Origin: Marasmitruncus massiliensis
GTDB taxonomy: Bacteria; Bacillota; Clostridia; Oscillospirales; Ruminococcaceae
Length of the DNA: 64,000 nucleotides
Reading direction: 5' to 3'
NCBI RefSeq assembly: GCF_900186535.1
Contig: NZ_FYDE01000003.1
Coordinates: 372,001-436,000, forward strand
Shown here: one piece after another, positions 59,237 through 64,000 of the stretch
Layout: every line of letters starts with the position of its first letter
How positions within the stretch are numbered: position 1 is the first letter of the stretch
Translations under genes and position numbers: made by a program
Notes under the pieces: generated by a model
The model's input: the letters and a program-made list of their open reading frames with translations, nothing else
What the model was told of the DNA's origin: nothing
The model's database searches: none

Positions 59237-60955
59237 GTGGCAATCACGGATAAAAAAATAAGCGAAACCACATTGACGCAGGAAGGGCTTGTCTCTGCGC
59301 CTGATCAACTAAAGGGAACTGCCCAGGAAAACAAAGCCAGGTTTGACCAGCTCACCCGCGCAATTGTGGCACAGAGCATAAATCCAATAATTGATGAACT
59401 AGCATCTTCTGCCGGCGCCGCCAATATCGGGGCTTCGATAGGAGATCTATCCGGGGACAATGTGCAAAGTTTGCTTTCTGCTCTAAAAGCTTATACGGAC
59501 CATGTAGTTCTTGAAAGCGGAAATGTCACGCCTGAACAGGTGGAAAGATGGGATGATGCATGGGAAAAGACACGATCGTCCCCCAACTATGCCGGGAAAC
59601 TAACCGTCCACGTAGCCACAACGGACGAAGGTTCTCTCGGGGATACGAAAGTCACCGTCCGGAACGAAGCCCTAGGCGCTTACTATGTTCAGGAGCTGGA
59701 CGCACTCGGAGACACAACCTTTGAACTGCTGGAAAACCATACCTATTATATCTACCTGACAGATTATCCGGAAACCTATTTCGGCGGGGCCACTGTGGCA
59801 ACGGTGGAAAGCAAGGACGATCAGACCGTCACCATTACGATGGACACGGAACCCGACACAATCGGGTGGAAGATGAACACCGCCACTGGAGAGATCACCT
59901 ATACAGACGGCGCGGAAAACTTTGTACCCGCCTCAATGGGTGAATCCTTCGATGCCGGATCATGGCAGGGCAGCTGGCTAATCAAGAATATCAAGCCATG
60001 CGTACTAAAAAATGGTGTCGTGCAGTATTATCTTGACCCGAACGACTTCACTAAGAAGACGGACGGAACGGCGGCTGACATTACATCAGGTAACGACGGG
60101 GATGTCATGGTTGAGTTCCCACTTGTATATTACAAATTTTACAGTGAAACCGGATATATCGGGTGCCAGTTTTCACGTGTGGCACAGGATGGGTTCAGCG
60201 CACCTGCATTTTTCAATCTTTCCGGAATTCCGCAGACAACCATGTACATGGCCGCATATGACGGGTACAGCCTATCGAGCAAACTTCGCTCACTATCCGG
60301 GAAAACTCCCACAGCAACTACTACGATAGGCGATTTCAGGACATTGGCAACGGCGAACGGTACCGGCTATCAACAGCAGGAATGGACGAAAAGAACGCTG
60401 CTGCAAACCATGTTCATGATGGTATTCAAGGATACCGATTCGCAAACCAAGCTTGGGAAAGGTGTCACATCCGCATCTGCCGCGATCAACACCGGAACCA
60501 TGAATGATAAAGGCATGTTCTGGGGCGATCAAACCGGGACAAACGGCGTCAAGTGCTTTGGCATTGAAAATCTGTGGGGCAATATCCGCAAATGGTGTGA
60601 TGGTATAGAAAAATATAATAGTTCATACGAAATAAAGCAATACGCCCCATATAATGACACAGCATCTGGATATATAAATCCAGCAGCATTTAGCGGAACA
60701 AGCGGAGAATTTATTAAATCAGTAAGCATAAACGGAAGTGCGATTTTCCCAGTAGGAACAATTGCAAATGAGGCTGAGAGCGTTATTCCGGATAGAATCT
60801 ATTGGGGAAGTACAGGAAGCACGTACTATCTATGTTCCACTGGCGGCAATTGGGGCGAGACCTCCAACGCGGGTCTGTTCTATTTGTACCTGGGCAGCAC
60901 CGCGGCGAGCGCGAGCACGAACATTGGTGCCTCCCTTTCTTTCACTCCGCAGTAG
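59237..60955 (+). CDS. Fibre/receptor-binding protein, DGR target with variable C-terminus
   Basis: A 572-residue protein. The N-terminal part binds the virion (residues about 1-120 helical). Two beta-rich segments follow: a carboxypeptidase-like repeat (VHVATTDEGSLGDTKVTVRN) and a large C-terminal domain from about residue 205 with WKMNTATGEITYTDG and NLWGNIRKWCDGIE, which has the look of a C-type-lectin (formylglycine-enzyme-like) fold. The last 36 residues are encoded by the VR. Variable positions are residues 540, 551, 553, 554, 557, 558, 559 and 560. The start is GTG after aaaggggtg. Confidence 0.88.
   Translation: MAITDKKISETTLTQEGLVSAPDQLKGTAQENKARFDQLTRAIVAQSINPIIDELASSAGAANIGASIGDLSGDNVQSLLSALKAYTDHVVLESGNVTPEQVERWDDAWEKTRSSPNYAGKLTVHVATTDEGSLGDTKVTVRNEALGAYYVQELDALGDTTFELLENHTYYIYLTDYPETYFGGATVATVESKDDQTVTITMDTEPDTIGWKMNTATGEITYTDGAENFVPASMGESFDAGSWQGSWLIKNIKPCVLKNGVVQYYLDPNDFTKKTDGTAADITSGNDGDVMVEFPLVYYKFYSETGYIGCQFSRVAQDGFSAPAFFNLSGIPQTTMYMAAYDGYSLSSKLRSLSGKTPTATTTIGDFRTLATANGTGYQQQEWTKRTLLQTMFMMVFKDTDSQTKLGKGVTSASAAINTGTMNDKGMFWGDQTGTNGVKCFGIENLWGNIRKWCDGIEKYNSSYEIKQYAPYNDTASGYINPAAFSGTSGEFIKSVSINGSAIFPVGTIANEAESVIPDRIYWGSTGSTYYLCSTGGNWGETSNAGLFYLYLGSTAASASTNIGASLSFTPQ
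60842..60941 (+). repeat. DGR variable repeat (VR)
   Basis: A 100-bp copy of the TR at the 3' end of the fibre gene. It differs from the TR at ten positions that are A in the TR (60854, 60859, 60887, 60893, 60894, 60897, 60905, 60909, 60911, 60915: nine A to G, one A to T) and at one T for C position near the end (60937). The end, tccctttctt, is the expected initiation-of-mutagenic-homing (IMH) region. Confidence 0.95.
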
Positions 60956-60963
60956 CGGGGGAC

Positions 60964-60982
60964 CGGGGGCGGCCAGCCCCCG
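60964..60982 (+). other. DGR hairpin downstream of the VR
   Basis: CGGGGGC, loop GGCCA, GCCCCCG: a seven-base GC stem 22 bp past the VR. Hairpins just after the IMH are needed for efficient mutagenic homing in known DGRs. It may also act as a weak terminator for the fibre gene. Confidence 0.75.
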
Positions 60983-60999
60983 ATAGGGTTCCGGAGCGC

Positions 61000-61099
61000 G
61001 GCGGCAATTGGAGCGAAACCTCCAACGCGGGTCTGTTCTATTTGAACCTGAACAACACCGCGACGAACACGAACACGAACATTGGTGCCTCCCTCTCTT
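61000..61099 (+). repeat. DGR template repeat (TR)
   Basis: The invariant template, 58 bp after the VR and 98 bp before the reverse transcriptase. It has 26 adenines, many arranged as AAC codons, so A-to-N change gives Asn or Thr to other residues at chosen places. A reading frame continues after the TR to a stop at 61126, encoding FYNAFRNP, unlike the actual fibre end. Confidence 0.95.
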
Positions 61100-61197
61100 A
61101 TTTTTATAATGCGTTCCGGAATCCGTAGCACTTGCTAAAAATTCGCCGCTGCGGCATGGATTAGTAAAAAATTGAAACTCCGTGAGGTAAATAAGAA

Positions 61198-62256
61198 ATG
61201 AAGCGAATGGGATATCTTTACGAAAAAATATACTCGGAAGAGAATATTTCCGCAGCAATCAAGCGCGCATCCAAGCGAAAAAAGAAGCGAAAAATGGTAC
61301 GGTGGGTGCTGGACCATCAGGAATACTGTGTCGGTGAAATTAAACAGATGCTGGAAACGCAAAACTATACACCATCACCTATGCGCAAAAGAACTATACT
61401 GGACGGCATAACCGGAAAAGAACGCATCATTTCCATTCCCAAATTTTACCCGGATCAGATTATTCAATGGGCGATTCTTTTGCAGATCAAGCCGATACTT
61501 AGCCGGGGCATGTCGGACTTTACCTGCGCTTCTATCCCGAAACGGGGCATTTCCTATGGTCAGCGCTTTGTGGAACGCTGGATGAAAAACAGAAAGGCCA
61601 CAAAATACTGTGCGCAAATGGACGTCAGGCACTTCTATCCCTCCGTAAACCATGACCGCCTGAAAGCCATGCTACTGCGCAAATGCAAGGATCAGAAGCT
61701 GCTTTGCCTACTGAATAGAGTTATCGACGCGGAACCCGGCTTACCAATCGGAACGATTCTAAGTCAATGGCTTGCAAATTTCTATTTGCAGGGGATAGAT
61801 CATTACATCAAAGAGCAGCTGCACATCAGGCGTTATATCAGATATATGGATGATATGATCCTGTTTGGTTCCAACAAAAAGCAGCTGCATAAAGCGGTTA
61901 GGGAGATTTCCGCAGAACTGGAAGGTATCGGACTGACGCTGAAAGGGAACTGGCAAGTCTATAAAGTGGATTCACGCGGCGTCAGCTTCTTGGGATACCG
62001 GTTTTTCCACGACAGAACCATTTTGCGCCGCTCCAACATGCTTCGCATATCCCGCAAAGCGCGCAGAACCGCCAAGCGCGGCACATGGGGGCGCAGAAAC
62101 TGCGCGGCAATCCTATCTTATCTCGGATGGATTAAGCACAGCGACAGCTACCATTTTTATCAGGAACGGGTGAAACCATTCGTCAGTATAAAACGCATCA
62201 AGGGAGTGATCAGACGTGAAAATTACAAGCACAGACATGCCGCAGACCCCGTTTAA
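61198..62256 (+). CDS. DGR reverse transcriptase
   Basis: A 352-residue reverse transcriptase. Motif 3-like QMDVRHFYPSVN (Asp 142), the DGR-specific IGTILSQ at residues 184-190, the active-site YMDD at 216-219 and the GVSFLGYRFF region are all intact. DGR enzymes copy the TR RNA with errors at adenines and deliver cDNA into the VR. The N-terminus is very basic (KRASKRKKKRK). A gaggtaaat site lies before the ATG. No Avd-like gene is next to it. Confidence 0.95.
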   Translation: MKRMGYLYEKIYSEENISAAIKRASKRKKKRKMVRWVLDHQEYCVGEIKQMLETQNYTPSPMRKRTILDGITGKERIISIPKFYPDQIIQWAILLQIKPILSRGMSDFTCASIPKRGISYGQRFVERWMKNRKATKYCAQMDVRHFYPSVNHDRLKAMLLRKCKDQKLLCLLNRVIDAEPGLPIGTILSQWLANFYLQGIDHYIKEQLHIRRYIRYMDDMILFGSNKKQLHKAVREISAELEGIGLTLKGNWQVYKVDSRGVSFLGYRFFHDRTILRRSNMLRISRKARRTAKRGTWGRRNCAAILSYLGWIKHSDSYHFYQERVKPFVSIKRIKGVIRRENYKHRHAADPV

Positions 62257-62662
62257 GGTCAGGAACGGGAAAGCGGTATTTTACAGCGAAGTATCCAGCA
62301 GCATGCGGACAGACAGCATGACGGGCGGTGATGTAACGGTGTGGAGCTATGAAAGGTACGAACTTCCGGTAAAGGAAACGCCGAACCTTTGCGCAGACAT
62401 CGGAACGCACTACAATGATTGGCTGCTTCGCGCAAAGGATTACGAACGTACGATGCTTTCCGAAAAAATACGAGATCGCCGCGATGAGCTGCTAAACATC
62501 TGCGACGTAAAATACTGCAATTCCGAAAAATGGGACTCCATGACGGACGAGCAGAAAGCTGGATGGAGGGCATACAAACAGGCATTGCGGGACATCCCGG
62601 AACAGGAAGGATTCCCTTACAGGGCAGAATTTCCGGAAGTACCATATCAGACAGAAGAATAA
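62216..62662 (+). CDS. Small tail-fibre-associated protein
   Basis: A 148-residue protein read from GTG 62216 after aagggagtg, within the end of the reverse transcriptase gene. The central NDWLLRAKDYERTMLSEKIRDRRDELL is helical, and the end (ALRDIPEQEGFPYRAEFPEVPY) matches the tail-fibre-assembly or XkdW-type proteins that often follow fibre genes. The exact role is not clear. Confidence 0.7.
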   Translation: MKITSTDMPQTPFKVRNGKAVFYSEVSSSMRTDSMTGGDVTVWSYERYELPVKETPNLCADIGTHYNDWLLRAKDYERTMLSEKIRDRRDELLNICDVKYCNSEKWDSMTDEQKAGWRAYKQALRDIPEQEGFPYRAEFPEVPYQTEE

Positions 62663-62677
62663 TGGAGGAATGACAAA

Positions 62678-63121
62678 ATGAATTATATCAAAGCAATCTT
62701 CGCGGCGATGTCCGCATTCGTACTCGCAAGGCTTGGGATTCTGGCACCATGGGTGTGGGTGCTCCTCGTGGCAATGGTACTGGACTACATAACAGGAATG
62801 ACGGCCGGGTGGGTCACCAGCTCGCTGAACAGCCGTACGGGCATCTTAGGCGTCGTGAAAAAACTGAGCTATATCGTACTTGTAATAGTAGCCATGATGG
62901 CGGATTGGGCAATTTCTCAAGGCGGGGCTTACATAGGAGTCCAGATCAAGGCACAGGGGTTCGTTGCTTTGCTGGTAATTGTGTGGCTGCTGATTAACGA
63001 ACTGATTTCGATTATGGAAAACTTGGGAAGGATCGGGGTACAATACCCTGACTGGTTCCTGACGCTCTTAAAACACCTGAAGCAGACCACAGAAAAGGAA
63101 GGAGGCAAGCTGAATGCCTAA
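62678..63121 (+). CDS. Phage holin
   Basis: A 147-residue membrane protein with three to four hydrophobic segments (FAAMSAFVLARLGILAPWVWVL, YIVLVIVAMMADWAI, GFVALLVIVWLLINELISIM) and a charged tail. It is typical of the toxin-secretion/phage-lysis holin family with a Lys-rich end. Holins form the inner-membrane pore that lets the lysozyme out. It overlaps the lysozyme gene by 8 bp. Confidence 0.92.
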   Translation: MNYIKAIFAAMSAFVLARLGILAPWVWVLLVAMVLDYITGMTAGWVTSSLNSRTGILGVVKKLSYIVLVIVAMMADWAISQGGAYIGVQIKAQGFVALLVIVWLLINELISIMENLGRIGVQYPDWFLTLLKHLKQTTEKEGGKLNA

Positions 63122-63890
63122 TGTAGTGAGCAGGGGCACAGATGTCTCCTATGCGCAAGGCACAATCAACTGGCCGGTAGTTGCAAAAAACGTTGACTTT
63201 GCAATGATTAGGGCGACGCTCGGCTATCCGTCTCCGGGATTTACTGGGGTAGATAGGTGCTGGGAGGCAAATATCAGCGGCGCGGTCAATTCCGGTATAC
63301 CTTTTGGCCTGTATCATTATTCATATGCGCTTACAACCGACGCGGCAAAAAAAGAAGCTGAAAACTTTCTGGACAAAATCAAAGGATACAAACCAACCTA
63401 TCCGGTAGCGTTTGACTTCGAAGAGCCTAAACAGCTTGCTTTACCCGCTGAAACGCAGATGGATATAATCGACACGTTCATGGAAACCGTGGAGCAAGCC
63501 GGTTATTATGCAGTTCTTTACATGTCCGCGTCCCCAATGTTGGCTCTGATGCGGGCGCAAAAAGAACGCATGGGATTTTATGACAAATGGGTTGCCCATG
63601 TCGGCGTTGCGTCACCTGCGGTAAGCGGCGGTATCTGGCAGTATAGCTGGAAAGGTGAAGTTCCGGGAATCCGAGACGATTTGCCGAGCGGCCACGCGCA
63701 AAAAGGCGTTGATCTTGACTATGCCTATAAGGATTATCCCAACCTCATAAAATCAAATGGTAAAAACGGCTGGGGCAAGCGGGTGCCCACAGAACCAGTA
63801 ATTGAAACGGTGCCAAAGGCAGAATATGACGCTCTGGAAACAAAATACAATGCGCTTATCAATGGAATGAAAGCGCTGATAGGAGGCTAA
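63114..63890 (+). CDS. GH25 lysozyme (endolysin)
   Basis: A 258-residue muramidase. The active-site residues are seen in GTDVSYAQGTINW near residue 9, PVAFDFEEPKQ near residue 98 (catalytic Asp-x-Glu), and GVDLDYAYKDYPNLI near residue 200. A short helical C-terminal tail (AEYDALETKYNALINGM) replaces a known cell-wall-binding domain. It cuts peptidoglycan at lysis. It overlaps the holin gene by 8 bp. Confidence 0.95.
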   Translation: MPNVVSRGTDVSYAQGTINWPVVAKNVDFAMIRATLGYPSPGFTGVDRCWEANISGAVNSGIPFGLYHYSYALTTDAAKKEAENFLDKIKGYKPTYPVAFDFEEPKQLALPAETQMDIIDTFMETVEQAGYYAVLYMSASPMLALMRAQKERMGFYDKWVAHVGVASPAVSGGIWQYSWKGEVPGIRDDLPSGHAQKGVDLDYAYKDYPNLIKSNGKNGWGKRVPTEPVIETVPKAEYDALETKYNALINGMKALIGG

Positions 63891-63891
63891 T

Positions 63892-64000
63892 ATGGTTGTA
63901 CAGGGACGTTCCACAAAGTCAAGCTCTTCCAAAAGTTCTTCAAGCAAAAATACAAGTTACGCCGTTTCCAAATCAGGAATGAAAGTCGCTCCCGGAAGTT
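63892..64000 (+). CDS. Phage protein, 5' part only
   Basis: Begins one base after the lysozyme stop, with aggaggctaa six bases before ATG 63892. The first 36 residues (MVVQGRSTKSSSSKSSSSKN and on to VAPGS) are Ser/Lys-rich and open to the window end. A low-complexity start like this occurs in large tail or internal virion proteins; the family cannot be told from 36 residues. Confidence 0.65.
   Translation, partial: MVVQGRSTKSSSSKSSSSKNTSYAVSKSGMKVAPGS

Larger units (their letters stand above)
35770..64000. mobile_element. Prophage carrying a diversity-generating retroelement (incomplete at right)
   Basis: The segment has integrase, repressor/Cro switch, early replication genes, terminase, portal, scaffold, capsid, connector, fibre with DGR, holin and endolysin in normal phage order. 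No tail tube, tape measure or tail sheath gene is seen between the capsid and the fibre, which suggests a short-tailed (podovirus-like) phage. The right end, with any further tail genes, attR and the 5' part of cotJC, lies outside the window. Confidence 0.93.

Noticed and set aside
60802-61128. Frame covering VR and TR as a separate 108-residue gene
   Set aside because: It overlaps the fibre gene out of frame at first and reads the TR as protein; the TR is a template and there is no start signal.

Overview
The window looks like chromosome of a spore-forming, moderately high-GC member of the Clostridia, most like the Oscillospiraceae/Ruminococcaceae. This is inferred from gene content (GerW-type YtfJ, RemA, a CotJC-type spore manganese catalase, ScpA/ScpB, PrkC/PP2C) and from protein similarity recalled by eye; no database was searched. 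It has two parts: a housekeeping chromosome segment (1 to about 35,770) and the left and middle parts of a tailed, probably podovirus-like prophage (about 35,770 to the right edge, which is not its end).

Chromosome, left to right: rpmF end, a PDZ/radical-SAM DUF512 protein, der, plsY and gpsA; rpmB on the other strand; an M50 protease, scpA, scpB, DUF2953, ytfJ, a D-Ala-D-Ala carboxypeptidase and a pseudouridine synthase; a biotin-dependent carboxyltransferase operon (carboxyltransferase, biotin carrier with a broken frame, pyruvate carboxylase B-like subunit); yicC-remA-gmk-rpoZ-coaBC-priA; def-fmt-zinc protease-rsmB-rlmN-prpC-prkC-rsgA-thiN, the usual Firmicutes translation/cell-wall signalling cluster; galM; a 42-bp tandem-repeat gene of unknown function beside a lone large serine recombinase; comFB, a cupin, a ferredoxin and rubredoxin.

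Prophage: a large serine integrase on the minus strand lies directly against a 5'-truncated cotJC-like spore gene, so the element entered that gene. Next come a lysogeny module (two membrane/secreted proteins, repressor, divergent promoters with three matching 15-bp operators, Cro-like protein), early genes (small zinc proteins, an HUH Rep protein, a PAPS-reductase-like protein interrupted at a G8 tract, a helicase-methyltransferase fusion, VRR-NUC and MmcB-like nucleases, radical-SAM and ASCH proteins), a late regulator, then small and large terminase, portal, a DUF2829 (Tad2-like) protein, scaffold, major capsid protein, connector proteins, a receptor-binding-type protein, holin and GH25 lysozyme.

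The main discovery is a complete diversity-generating retroelement (DGR) at about 60,842-62,256. The 3' end of the fibre-like gene is a variable repeat (VR), followed by a GC hairpin, a 100-bp template repeat (TR) and a reverse transcriptase with the DGR-type IGxxxSQ motif. VR and TR differ at 11 of 100 positions; ten of these are adenines in the TR. The second main point is the prophage in cotJC, which resembles the known prophage-like elements that interrupt sporulation genes and are excised during sporulation. Other leads are four consecutive hairpins with ACCA-containing loops upstream of the scaffold gene, a candidate anti-Thoeris protein, and the repeat gene next to a recombinase.
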